A DNA stretch of 64,000 nucleotides from CAVTLG01 sp963735495 (GTDB taxonomy: Bacteria; Chloroflexota; Ktedonobacteria; Ktedonobacterales; Ktedonobacteraceae). Below are positions 25,465-35,300 of this stretch, in pieces. The notes under the pieces were generated by a model. That model was not told the DNA's origin, did no database searches, and saw only the letters and a list, made by a program, of their open reading frames with translations. The stretch lies in contig CAVTLG010000002.1 in NCBI GenBank assembly GCA_963735495.1, forward strand, positions 1,426,001 through 1,490,000, read 5' to 3'. The translations under genes and the position numbers were made by a program. The number at the start of each line of letters is the position of its first letter. Positions within the stretch are counted from its first letter, which is position 1.

Positions 25465-26541
25465 ATGTCATCACGTACAACTATCCATTCTGTAACCGTC
25501 GAGCCACTAAATATCCCTTTACGGGAACCATTTACTATTGCTACTGGTAGCGTAATAGAAGCACGTAATGTGCTCACGACGATTACGCTGGCTGATGGCA
25601 GCGTTGGGTATGGTGAGAGTTCTCCCTTCACTCCTAGCACGGGCGAATCGCAAGAAACGGCCCTCGTGGCAGCGCGTGGCTGTATTGAATTGCTCAAAGG
25701 ACGTGATGCTGCGCAATGGCGTGTCCTGGCAAAACTGGTTCGCGGCGTTTGTTTTGCGCAGATGACCGTTTGTGCTGGGATAGAAATGGCCCTGCTTGAT
25801 GCTCTCACGCGTTCTTATGGCATCCCACTCTATGTTTTTTTCGGCGGTGCCAGTTCCATGGTCGAAACCGATGTCAGTATTCCGATGGTCTCGCCTGAAC
25901 GTGGCTTTGTGCTCGCCAAGGAGATTGCCGCGCACGGCATTACTTGCATTAAAGTGAAGGTGGGGGGCAACCTGCGTGAGGATGTGGATCGCGTCGTCGC
26001 CGTACGGAGTGGAGCATCTCATCTCGCCATCACGCTCAACGCCAACCAGGGCTATACGGCTAGCGAGGCGCTCCTGTGTTTAGAGGCGCTGGATAACCGT
26101 GACATTCGACCTTTATTGCTAGAACAACCCGTGCACAAAGACGATTATGCGGGACTATGCTATGTCATGCAGCATACCACTGTGCCTATAGCCATTGATG
26201 AGAGCGCTACGCGTCCGGCTGAGGTTGCGCGTCTTCTAATACAAGGAGCGGCCAATGTCGTGAATATTAAGCTTCAGAAGCATGGCATTGTCGATGCCCT
26301 CGACATCGCCGCCATCAGCCGCGCCTGGCACGCTCAACTTATGATCGGAGCCATGATGGAATCGCGCCTGGCAATTAGCGCGGCGGCTCACTTTGCCGCT
26401 GGCCTGGGTGGTTTTCGTTTCGTAGATCTGGATACACCTATGCTTATGACTGAAGATCCTTTCAGCGGTGGATATGAGCAAAGAAATGGTATCTATGATC
26501 TATCACATGTTGAATGCGGATTGGGCGTCGAGAGAAGATAG
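25465..26541 (+). CDS. Dipeptide epimerase (enolase superfamily)
   Basis: A 358-residue mandelate racemase/muconate lactonizing enzyme-type protein with AAAGGAATATTT before ATG. The capping domain starts VTVEPLNIPLREPFTIATG, typical of L-Ala-D/L-Glu epimerases. The barrel has the KxK pair CIKVKVGG, the second-strand ligand LNANQGY, LLEQPV, the Asp-Glu pair IAIDESA and VNIKLQKHG with the second acid/base Lys. The first metal ligand position carries Asn where many relatives have Asp, but the rest is standard. The reaction is probably epimerisation of murein dipeptides during cell-wall recycling, which suits its place after murF and ddl. Other dipeptide specificities are possible. Confidence 0.9.
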   Translation: MSSRTTIHSVTVEPLNIPLREPFTIATGSVIEARNVLTTITLADGSVGYGESSPFTPSTGESQETALVAARGCIELLKGRDAAQWRVLAKLVRGVCFAQMTVCAGIEMALLDALTRSYGIPLYVFFGGASSMVETDVSIPMVSPERGFVLAKEIAAHGITCIKVKVGGNLREDVDRVVAVRSGASHLAITLNANQGYTASEALLCLEALDNRDIRPLLLEQPVHKDDYAGLCYVMQHTTVPIAIDESATRPAEVARLLIQGAANVVNIKLQKHGIVDALDIAAISRAWHAQLMIGAMMESRLAISAAAHFAAGLGGFRFVDLDTPMLMTEDPFSGGYEQRNGIYDLSHVECGLGVERR

Positions 26542-26560
26542 AAAATGTGTGCTATTTTCT
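26540..26560 (+). terminator. Hairpin at the end of the epimerase gene
   Basis: AGAAAAT (26540-26546) pairs perfectly with ATTTTCT (26554-26560) around a seven-base loop that starts inside the stop codon, with GAGAGA/TCTCTC extending it. CGACATTTTG follows. Terminator activity is plausible but AT-rich and unproven. Confidence 0.4.
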
Positions 26561-26633
26561 CTCGACATTTTGTGCGTTCTGTGCTACACTGCAGGAAGAG
26601 ATGATAGGTGGGAGTGGATGGAGGGTAAATCGT

Positions 26634-27511
26634 ATGACCAAACCGTGGGATGAAAGCATGCGCAAGCTTGAGCCAGTCCGCAGGCTTTTGTTAATCTGGT
26701 TCTACCTGAGGCGCTTTACGTCAAGGCACGACCAGAAAAGTTGAAAAACTGGCAATTGGAAGTGGATGCGCTATTAGATGTGGTCGTAGGTGGTGAGGCA
26801 ATGCTGTTGCATCTGGAATTCCAAACCTACAATGACCTCACAATGCCAGAACGCCTCCTTCGATATAATGTGTTAGCACGTAGCGAGTACCAACTACCGG
26901 TCTATTCGTGCGTTATTTATCTACTCAAAGATGGTGACATTCAGCAATCGCCCCTCTACTGGACTGTACCAACGGGACAAGAGGTGCTACAGTTTACGTT
27001 TGCAAGCATTGAAATTGGGAGCCTTTCTTCACAGGATATCATAAAAATGGGTCAGCCTGGACTTTTGCCGTTCCTCCCTCTGACCAGCGATGGAGCCGAG
27101 CGGGAAGTCGTGCTGCAGATGTTCAAAGAACTTGAACCTGTTGATAACAAAGAGTTAGCTCTGGTTGGCTTTACACTATCGTCATTGATCTTCAGACGGT
27201 CGAATGTACTCGACTGGGAATAGCTACAAAGGAGGTTCCGTCACATGCATGATATTCTTCGAGAGACACCTATTTTTCAACTGATTCTTGAAGAGGGACG
27301 AGAAGAAGGACGGTTAGAAGAGCGGCTTGTCACTCTACGTCAGAGCATTATTATTATTGTTCAAGCACGTTTTCCCGCGCTTGAACAGCTTGCAAAAGAA
27401 CAGGTTTCTATAAGCGAAAAAACTGAAGTACTGGCTGCATTGATTGCGTCACTCAGTGTAGCTCTTGATGAACAGGAAGCCAGATCACTGCTTCTCAGTA
27501 TACAGTCATAG
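26634..27511 (+). pseudogene. Rpn-family PD-(D/E)XK nuclease, inactivated
   Basis: The start ATG 26634 (GGAGGGTAAATCGT upstream) opens MTKPWDESMRKL, the usual N-terminus of Rpn recombination-promoting nuclease/transposase-like proteins. A one-base loss near 26665 moves the rest out of frame. The downstream frame reads QAFVNLVLPEALYV, LEVDALLDVV, LHLEFQTYNDLTMPERLLRYN and VYSCVIYLL, all characteristic. A TAG at 27221-27223 then interrupts it exactly where relatives carry Trp, and the same frame continues as LQRRFRHMHDILRETPIFQ to 27511, ending in the charged EEGREEGRLEE helix. Two independent lesions show a decayed gene. Rpn genes are numerous, mobile-like accessory genes in many bacteria. Confidence 0.85.
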
Positions 27512-27534
27512 AGGAGGATGGGCTTTGTAGCAGG

Positions 27535-27891
27535 ATGGGTTTTCAGAAAATACACGATATATTGCATGATATGCCAATCTATCAGGAGATTTGGCAGCAT
27601 GGTCGTGCAGAGGGCATTGCCGCAGGTCGGCTAGAGGGTCATGAGGAAGGGCGTATCGAGGGTTTGCAAGCAGGACTGCGCGAGGGACAATTTAAAGCCC
27701 AACGTCGTGCCATCGTCAGTATCGTGCAGGAACGCTTTCCCAAATTAGAGCTGCTGGCGAAAAAACAGGTGGCCATGAATAGCGATGCTGATCGCTTAAA
27801 TCAGTTAATTGTTCAGCTCAGTAGTGTGCACGATGAGCGTGAAGCAACGCTTCTGCTCCTTCCAGAAGATAATGATCAGGCTCAAGAGTGA
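27535..27891 (+). pseudogene. C-terminal fragment of a second Rpn-family protein
   Basis: A 118-codon frame starting FQKIHDILHDMPIYQEI, then a helix of repeated Gly-Arg-Leu-Glu-Gly units (AGRLEGHEEGRIEGLQAG) and a segment RAIVSIVQERFPKLELLAKKQ. These match only the C-terminal tail of Rpn proteins and parallel the tail of the preceding pseudogene. The nuclease domain is absent, so it looks like the end of a tandem copy whose front was lost. An ATG and a GAGGAGG box lie near the start, so expression as a small coiled protein cannot be excluded. Confidence 0.65.
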
Positions 27892-28061
27892 TTGCCAAAG
27901 GTAGCTTTGACACTCCCCACATCTTTACTCCCAGTGCATATAGATAAATATCGTTATATCGGTTCATCTCTTGTCGAGTATCAAAGTCAAAAAACAGGTC
28001 TATGTTATACTTCTGTCATCGTAGGTCTAAGGATAGTTTTTACTCCATTGGAGGGGACGTC

Positions 28062-30116
28062 ATGACGACACCATCTTCCCTAGATGTTCGCCTGGAGAGC
28101 AAAGTCGCTGGCTGGCTCTCACCTGCGGAATTTGCGGTCCTGGAAGCTGTTTGTGATACTTTTCTGCCCATTCTCGAACCTCCCAATGGCAGTTCTGTCG
28201 CTGTCGCAGCTTACTACCGCCGTAGTGCTGGCGATTTAAATGCCGCTCAATTGATGGCCGAGACACTGGCGCGGGAGGATAGACAGGCACAGACCGAGTT
28301 TCATCGGCTCCTGGCGCTGATGGCAAGTCCTATCAGTGGTCTACTCCTGGCAGGCAGCGCGAAACCTTTTGTGGCGCTCTCTTTCGAAAAGCGCCAGCGT
28401 TACTTATTAGCCATGGCAAACAGTCTCAGTGGACAGTTACGTCAGGGTTATCAAGCGATGAAGCGTCTTAGCGGGTTCATCTATTTCTCTGCTCTCAATG
28501 AGCAGGGTCTTAACCCGAACTGGGACGTTTTGGACTATACCGCGCCATCTCCTCCCCCTATTGATGTTCCTCAGCCTATCCACCCATTGACCATTGCTGA
28601 AGATACAACATTGGATGCTGATGTTGTCGTCATCGGCTCTGGTGCGGGTGGGGGTGTCGTGGCCGCTGAACTCGCACAAGCTGGCAAAAGTGTGATTGTG
28701 CTGGAGAAGGGCGGCTATCATAACGAGGCAGATTTTACCTTGCAAGAGGCACAGGCGATGCCAGAACTCTACCTGAAGCGTGGAACGCTGGCTTCAAAAG
28801 ATCTCGGTATCGTCGTCCTGGCAGGGAGTGCGCTTGGCGGCGGCACGCTCGTTAATTGGACAACGTCGCTCAGAGCAGCTCCAGATGTGCTTGAGGAGTG
28901 GGAACAACGCTCTGGCTTACATGGTCGCTTCACTGGATCGCGCTTGCAAGAGAGCTTCACCGCTGTGGAGCAACGTATGCATGTCAATGTGGAGCATAGC
29001 GCACATAATCGACAGAATCAGTTGCTCTATGCTGGCTGTACCGCTCTTGGCTATCATGTGGGCGTGCTACCGCGCAATGCGATTGGCTGTGAGCAACGCT
29101 GCGGAACCTGTGGTTTTGGCTGTCGTTATGGTTGTAAGCAATCCACCACGAAGACTTATTTACAAGATGCCTACGATCATGGCGCGCGCATCATTGTGCA
29201 TTGCTGTGCTGATAGGGTGCTCGTAGCAAATGGACAGGTCGCAGGTGTCAAAGCAACTGCGACCGCTAAAGAGACTGGGAAGACTTACCATCTAACCATC
29301 CATGCAAAAACCGTGGTAGTGGCGGCTGGAACCGTCAATTCACCTGCAATCCTGCTGAGATCGGGCCTGGATAATCCGCATATTGGCTGCCACTTGCACT
29401 TGCATCCCACAACTACGATTACCGGCCTTTATCCTGATAAGGTGCGTGCCTGGCAAGGGGTAATGCAATCTGCTTATTCTGACCAATTCGGTCATCTGGA
29501 TGGGAACTACGGTTATAAGCTTGAAGTACCTCCTGCACATCCTGGCTTGCTGGGTTTAGGGGCACCCTGGTTTTCTGCGCGTGAGTATCGTGAGCAGATG
29601 TCTCAGATGAGCAATGCTGCTACAATTATCGTGTTGACGCGCGATAAGGGCGAGGGAACCATTACTGTGAATCGTAACGGTGAGCCTATCGTCAATTATG
29701 TTGTCTCAGTCTACGACCGCCGTCATCTCCTGCATGGCCTGCGCCAGGCTGCGCGTGTTCATTTTGCGGCTGGTGCGACAGCGGTCAGCTCCTTGCATAG
29801 TAAGCGGACGCGCCTCGACCGACAGGCAGACGGTACAGTGAACACTCTGCATATGCGTGAGTTTGATCGTCAGTTGGGGCGTCACGGTATGGGACCCAAC
29901 CGCCTCTTGATGTTCTCCGCACACCAGATGGGTACCTGTCGTATGGGAGCCGATCCCAGGACATCGGTGACGAATGAGTATGGTGAAGTACATGCTGTGA
30001 AAGGTCTCTTTGTGGCTGATGCCAGTCTCTTTCCTGCCCCATCTGGCGTGAATCCTATGCTTAGTATTATGTCTCTCGTCCATAGTAACAGTCAGTACAT
30101 GAAGACTCTGGCATAA
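28062..30116 (+). CDS. GMC oxidoreductase (long-chain alcohol oxidase-like)
   Basis: A 684-residue flavoprotein with a strong GGAGGGG box before ATG 28062. Residues 1-170 form a helical N-terminal domain (LSPAEFAVLEAVCDTFLPI) like that of long-chain alcohol oxidases. The FAD loop VVVIGSGAGGGVVAAELAQAG follows near 190, then ALGGGTLVNWTTS. A Cys-rich segment (GCEQRCGTCGFGCRYGCKQ) is also seen in fatty-alcohol oxidases. The C-terminal GMC region holds the catalytic His in SAHQMGTCRMG and ends ADASLFPAPSGVNPMLSIM. It probably oxidises a long-chain or hydrophobic alcohol. It is a single gene with a terminator just downstream. Confidence 0.92.
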   Translation: MTTPSSLDVRLESKVAGWLSPAEFAVLEAVCDTFLPILEPPNGSSVAVAAYYRRSAGDLNAAQLMAETLAREDRQAQTEFHRLLALMASPISGLLLAGSAKPFVALSFEKRQRYLLAMANSLSGQLRQGYQAMKRLSGFIYFSALNEQGLNPNWDVLDYTAPSPPPIDVPQPIHPLTIAEDTTLDADVVVIGSGAGGGVVAAELAQAGKSVIVLEKGGYHNEADFTLQEAQAMPELYLKRGTLASKDLGIVVLAGSALGGGTLVNWTTSLRAAPDVLEEWEQRSGLHGRFTGSRLQESFTAVEQRMHVNVEHSAHNRQNQLLYAGCTALGYHVGVLPRNAIGCEQRCGTCGFGCRYGCKQSTTKTYLQDAYDHGARIIVHCCADRVLVANGQVAGVKATATAKETGKTYHLTIHAKTVVVAAGTVNSPAILLRSGLDNPHIGCHLHLHPTTTITGLYPDKVRAWQGVMQSAYSDQFGHLDGNYGYKLEVPPAHPGLLGLGAPWFSAREYREQMSQMSNAATIIVLTRDKGEGTITVNRNGEPIVNYVVSVYDRRHLLHGLRQAARVHFAAGATAVSSLHSKRTRLDRQADGTVNTLHMREFDRQLGRHGMGPNRLLMFSAHQMGTCRMGADPRTSVTNEYGEVHAVKGLFVADASLFPAPSGVNPMLSIMSLVHSNSQYMKTLA

Positions 30117-30133
30117 AGTGCTGTTGATCGCGT

Positions 30134-30163
30134 AAACAGGGGAGCAGAAACACTTCCCTGTTT
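30134..30163 (+). terminator. Intrinsic terminator after GMC oxidoreductase gene
   Basis: AAACAGGGG (30134-30142) pairs with the complementary TTCCCTGTTT ending at 30163, with an approximately ten-base loop, followed by ATCTTC. It lies 17 bases after the stop codon. Confidence 0.75.
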
Positions 30164-30326
30164 ATCTTCATGCAGCTCTTTATGTTGGGATGATCCACCA
30201 GGCGGAGTGAACGGACAAAAAAGCTGCTATACTATAAACAGGTGTCATCTGATGGGGATTGCTATCAGTACCAGGTATGCTCATGCTATACGAGTGTCAG
30301 ACTGTAAGCTGCGCTCTATTTTGCGC

Positions 30327-30355
30327 TTGACAGCATCCCTTACAACTCCTATACT
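30327..30355 (+). promoter_or_regulatory. Sigma70-type promoter of sulfurtransferase gene
   Basis: TTGACA (30327-30332), a 17-base spacer and TATACT (30350-30355) lie about 80 bases ahead of the sulfurtransferase ATG. The -35 hexamer is exact and the -10 differs at one position. Confidence 0.75.
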
Positions 30356-30432
30356 ACGCCCATGATAATTGAAAATGTTGATCAATTATATCAACAATAG
30401 AGAGATTTCAAGATCGAAGGAGGTCAGAGCGT

Positions 30433-31275
30433 ATGTCTAATTACGCACATCCTGAAGTGCTTGTCGATACCAGTTGGGTCGCCGACCATCTTAATGATCC
30501 ACACGTACGCTTAATTGAAGCTGACGAAGATGTATTGCTCTATGAGATAGGACATATTCCTGGCACGGTCAAGTTGGACTGGCATGTTGACGTACAGAAT
30601 CCAGTGACGCGCGACTTTGTGGACCAGGAAGGTCTGGAGAAATTGCTCGGTGGCTGGGGGATTAGCAATGATACTACCATTGTCCTGTACGGAGACCGCA
30701 ATAACTGGTATGCAGCTTATGCATTCTGGTTGTTTACCGAATATGGTCACAAAAGTCTGAAAATTCTCAACGGCGGACGGACAAAATGGGAAGCAGAAAA
30801 CCGTCCCTACACGAAAGAGGTACCGCACTACACACGTGTCACCTATCATGCCCAACCTGCCGACGAGAGCATTCGCGCCTTCCGTGACCAGGTCGCCGCT
30901 GGTCTAGGCAATCCCAATCGCCGCTTAATAGACGTACGCTCGCCTCAGGAATACAGTGGTGAGTTGCTGCATATGGTGAATTATCCCCAGGAAGGTGCAC
31001 AGCGAGCAGGTCATATCCCTGGTGCCAAGAGTATTCCCTGGGCAGCAGCAGCCAATGCAGATGGTACTTTCAAATCCGCTGACGAGCTGCGCCAGATCTA
31101 TGCGGGCAAGGATATCACACCCGATAAAGAGGTGATTACCTACTGCCGTATTGGTGAGCGCTCGGCCCATAGCTGGTTTGCGCTCACGCAGTTGCTGGGC
31201 TATCCCAATGTCCGCAACTACGACGGCTCCTGGACTGAATGGGGCAGTCTTGTTCGCGCTCCTATCGAGAAATAA
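30433..31275 (+). CDS. Thiosulfate/3-mercaptopyruvate sulfurtransferase
   Basis: A 280-residue two-domain rhodanese with a near-ideal AAGGAGGTCAGAGCGT ribosome site. The first, inactive domain covers about residues 8-125 (VDTSWVADHLNDPHVRLIEAD, GHIPGTVKLDW, VLYGDRNNWYAAYAFWLF). The second has RLIDVRSPQEYSGE, AGHIPGAKSIPW and the catalytic loop TYCRIGERSAHSW with the persulfide Cys. The C-R-x-G-x-R loop favours thiosulfate-type chemistry over mercaptopyruvate. It moves sulfane sulfur to cyanide or thiol acceptors in the cytoplasm. It has its own promoter and no operon partner. Confidence 0.95.
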   Translation: MSNYAHPEVLVDTSWVADHLNDPHVRLIEADEDVLLYEIGHIPGTVKLDWHVDVQNPVTRDFVDQEGLEKLLGGWGISNDTTIVLYGDRNNWYAAYAFWLFTEYGHKSLKILNGGRTKWEAENRPYTKEVPHYTRVTYHAQPADESIRAFRDQVAAGLGNPNRRLIDVRSPQEYSGELLHMVNYPQEGAQRAGHIPGAKSIPWAAAANADGTFKSADELRQIYAGKDITPDKEVITYCRIGERSAHSWFALTQLLGYPNVRNYDGSWTEWGSLVRAPIEK

Positions 31276-31456
31276 AAGCCTTGGCGCACCTTTTCGAGCG
31301 GCAGTACTCCATGCGTATCTTTGGGGTGGAGAAAGATAGCTCGTCTCTCGGTAGCCTGTCACGGCTGCTGATCGTATATAGAAGCTGCTTTGTCTCGCAT
31401 ATCCTGCAAGGCAACTTCTATATCGTCGACTGCAAGGCAAATATACATGCTTTCTT

Positions 31457-32020
31457 TTAGGAACCGTCACCACAATGCACCATATGAAAGTTCGAGAGCT
31501 TCAGATGCAGTGGTACACTGGCGAATATACCAACGCTGCGTTGAATAGAACTCGTTACCGTACGCTGTGCCATTAGTGCTTCTATACGGGTATCTTCGCT
31601 ATAATGTAGCATTTCTGCTAGTTGCTCAAACTCTGCTTGCGTCAGTACTTCATAGCTCATATCTGGCTTGACCAGAGTGCTGAGATCGAGATCCGTATAA
31701 GTCAGACGCCCAAAAGTAATGGTCGCTGGTTGAATAATAGTGGCATAAGTATGGATCAACACGTCCTCATTGTAAAAGGCGCTGAGCATATACCAGCGCT
31801 GAGGCCAGAAAAACTGTAGGCAGTTGGAGCGTAATGGACGCGTTCCTGAAGCCCAATTCATCCGTGTACCAGTCGGCAACCATAACTTAACACTCTCATC
31901 GGGTGCTTCGACCGGCTGTTCATCGCCTAATTGTATACTATTGTCTAGCTTATACGCCTGCCACGATCCACGTAGTATCTGATCATAACTATGGCACTCC
32001 ACCTGAAAATCACGTTGCAT
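31457..32020 (-). CDS. DUF402 family protein
   Basis: A 187-residue protein with GGAGGGG before ATG 32020. The middle and C-terminal parts follow the DUF402 pattern: LWLPTGTRMNWASGTRPL, QRWYMLSAFYNEDVLIHTYATI, a DLDLSTLVKPD core with the conserved Asp residues, and the helix EVLTQAEFEQLAEML. DUF402 forms a small beta-barrel related to nucleoside phosphate phosphatases and FAU-1-type RNases. The conserved acidic pair is present, so phosphatase-like activity is possible but unproven. Monocistronic; it diverges from the large cyclase gene. Confidence 0.8.
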   Translation of the reverse strand: MQRDFQVECHSYDQILRGSWQAYKLDNSIQLGDEQPVEAPDESVKLWLPTGTRMNWASGTRPLRSNCLQFFWPQRWYMLSAFYNEDVLIHTYATIIQPATITFGRLTYTDLDLSTLVKPDMSYEVLTQAEFEQLAEMLHYSEDTRIEALMAQRTVTSSIQRSVGIFASVPLHLKLSNFHMVHCGDGS

Positions 32021-32338
32021 GATTGCTCTCCCCTCCTTCAGCGTTTATAGTACGTAAATAAGACGAAATCGTCAAGCCGGAAAGGTATATAGTTTTTCAC
32101 TCGTAAATATCATACGAAATAGGGCTACCTGTTAAAAATAACGTTACTTCTCGCTGTTTTTACAATACTTATGTTTGCGGCGAGAATGTGACCATTTGAT
32201 GCGTATGCTGCGTACAATTTATATCACCACTGTTGATATCTCGGCCTGTTTATGCACGGACTTCCCTGTGCTTGTGACAATATTGTAGAATAGAAAGCGT
32301 GTTCAGTATATCTACGAAGACAGCAAAGATAGGTGCGT
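32021..32338. other. Divergent intergenic region
   Basis: About 318 bases between the DUF402 gene and the cyclase gene, which are divergently transcribed. It should hold promoters for both. A TAGAAT near 32285-32295 could be a -10 for the cyclase gene, but no good -35 accompanies it. No gene or strong hairpin seen. Confidence 0.4.
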
Positions 32339-35300
32339 ATGCGTTGTCCAAATTGTCAGACAATCAATCCCCCAAACGCGAAATTTTGCCAGGAGTGTGG
32401 CAATCGTCTTGTCGTTTGTCCAAATTGTCACACGGTCAATCTGCCCATGGCTAAATTCTGTATTGAGTGTGGTATAGCACTACAATCAGAGCATGGAGCT
32501 CATACTGGTTCACTAACAAGATCTCCTATCAATGCAGTCACGGTAAGAGAAATACAGGAGCCACTGCATTTCACCTCCTCTGCTGAGCGACGCGTTGTAA
32601 CTGTGATGTTTGCGGATATCACTGGCTCAACACCTCTGGCCGACCGCCTGGACCCGGAAGATATGCGCGCAATTCTGACTGGCTATTTTAATCTGATGAC
32701 CGAGCAGATACGCAGACATGGCGGAACGGTAGAAAAATATATTGGAGATGCTGTCATGGCCGTTTTTGGTGTGCCCATTGCACACGAAGACGATCCCGAC
32801 CGCGCTATGCGGGCGGCCCTCGATATGCAAAAAGCGTTGGCACAATTTAATCAGCAACGCCAGGTTTACGATAGAGAGGCGACCCATCTACAAATGCGCA
32901 TCGGCATTAATACAGGCGAAGTGGCAGCTCCGAGCAATGTCACATCTCACCGCCAGGATTTCCTCGTTACTGGGGATGCCGTCAATATTGCAGCTCGTTT
33001 ACAGCAAAGTGCAACATCCGATACCATCCTGGTGGGAGAGCGTACGTATCTCTCGGCGCGCGATAGATTCATCTTTCAGGCCATTGCCCCTCTGCGTCTT
33101 AAAGGCAAGCCGGAACCAATTATGGCCTACGTGGTGGCAGGGCAGCAAAAGAGCATACAGCATCCACGAGGCAGCGTAGGACGTCAGGCACCATTAGTAG
33201 GACGTACGCTGGAATTGACATTGCTCCATGCCAGCTATGCGCGTGTGCAGGCTGAACGCCGTCCTCATCTTATAACGATCCTGGGCATTCCTGGTGTGGG
33301 CAAGTCTCGTCTGGTACGCGAATTTATTGTTCACGAACAAAAACGTGCCAAAAGTTCCGCTGCCCGAGGGGGTAATATTGCTCCGCTGATACTAAAAGGG
33401 CGTTGCCCTCCCTACGGTGAAGGCATCACCTATTGGCCGCTGATTGAGATTCTGCGTGGTCTCTTGCATGCACAGGATAATGAGACGAATGAAGCATTGC
33501 AACAACGCTTTATCTCATTTGTGCAGGATACCTTGACGCAGGCCCAGCGCAACGAGTCGGCGGCAGAGATTGCTGATATTCTACTGCGCCAGGTTGGTAG
33601 GGGGTTGAGTGGCGAGTTCACTCCCAGTTTCAGAGCTGGAGATCAACTCATGAGGTCCAATAGCGCAACCTCGACGCCCAAACAAGGTGGAGCACAAGGG
33701 GCATTATTGCGCGCCTGGCGCGTCTTACTAGAGTCGTTGGGCAAACTGCAACCGCTGATTATCGTGGTTGATGATCTACAATGGGCTGACGATGCGTTGC
33801 TCGAACTGCTAGAATATCTGACGGATCGCATTAGCAGTGTGCCTGTGCTTTTTCTCTGTCCTGCGCGCCCGGACTTCCTGGAGCATCGGCGCGATTGGGG
33901 TGGCGGGCATCGCAACTTTACGGCAATTGAGCTAGAATCTCTCGCCTGGGATGAGAGTAGCAAGCTTGTTGATGCGTTATTGAATGCGCATGATTTGCCA
34001 GAGGCTTTGCGCTCCACGATCTTAACGCGTGCCGAGGGAAATCCTTTCTTCGTGGAAGAAATCATCCGTATGCTGATTGACCAGGAGATACTCGTCCGTG
34101 AAGATGTGGATGGACAAGCTACGCCATGCTGGCGCATTGGCTATCGTAATGATGCCTTGCTTAACGCATTGAGCGTACCAGGTGAGCTACCGGATGATAC
34201 TTTAATTGAGCAACATTATCTTTTGCCATTGCCGCACGTTCCCGACACGATTCAAGGCGTCCTGGCCGCTCGTGTTGACTTGCTCAATCCCACAGAAAAG
34301 CTAATTTTGCAACATGCGGCAATCATTGGCCGTACATTCTGGTTCTCAACTTTGCGGGAGTTGGCTCTGGATATCAGCCTGGAGACAGTCATGGTAACGC
34401 TCGTCTCCCTTATCAAGCGCGACTTCATCGTCGAAATCAGAGAACAGGGCAGCAGTCCCGCAGAAAATGATCGTTACTTCAGCTTCAAACATATTCTGAT
34501 CCGCGATGTGGTCTACAGTACTATACCGCGTATGCGCCGCTCACGAGAACATGCGCAACTGGCTTTCTGGCTCGAAGAAAAAACTGCCGACAAGAGGGAT
34601 GCATTCATTGAACTCCTGGCTTACCACTATCAGCGAGCGCTCGCCAGTTGGTCCGTGAGTATGGCGATGGACGCTCTGGAACTGGAGCTGCATGATCCGA
34701 CAAGTATGTCGATACGTTTGACACGCACAGAACTGCGCAACCGGACCATCTACTATTTGACTATGACGGGTGATCAGGCGCTTAGCAGGTATTATACGTT
34801 ACGTGCGCTCCATGCCTATAACGATGCTTTTGAACTGTTACTAGATAGCCATGCCGATGCATTAACGAGATGCAAAATGTTAGAAAAAGTGGGGGATGCC
34901 TACACACAGCGTGGAAATTTAGACGAAGCCTGGCGGCAGTATCGGCGAGCATTGCAACTGGTAACTGAGGAAGCTTCTGATGTAGATAATGCATTATTGC
35001 TTATACTATACGAGCATCTGGCCCTGTTGGCGACGCGCTGGCTTGCACGCTTTAATACTCCACCGGATGCGCAGGAAGTACGTGGCTATATCAATACAGG
35101 GTTACATATACTGGAACGGGAGCCGCTGCGTCGTGAGCGCATAGCATTCCTTACGTATCAAGCCTTCTGGTATATTCGACAGTTGGAAAGTGCAGCAAAT
35201 GCCCAGAAGACAGAACTCGCAGAGCTGGCACTTGCGAGTGGACAAGAAGCTCTACATCTGGCGGAAGAGCTGAATAACCCACCGACACTTTCGCTGGCGC

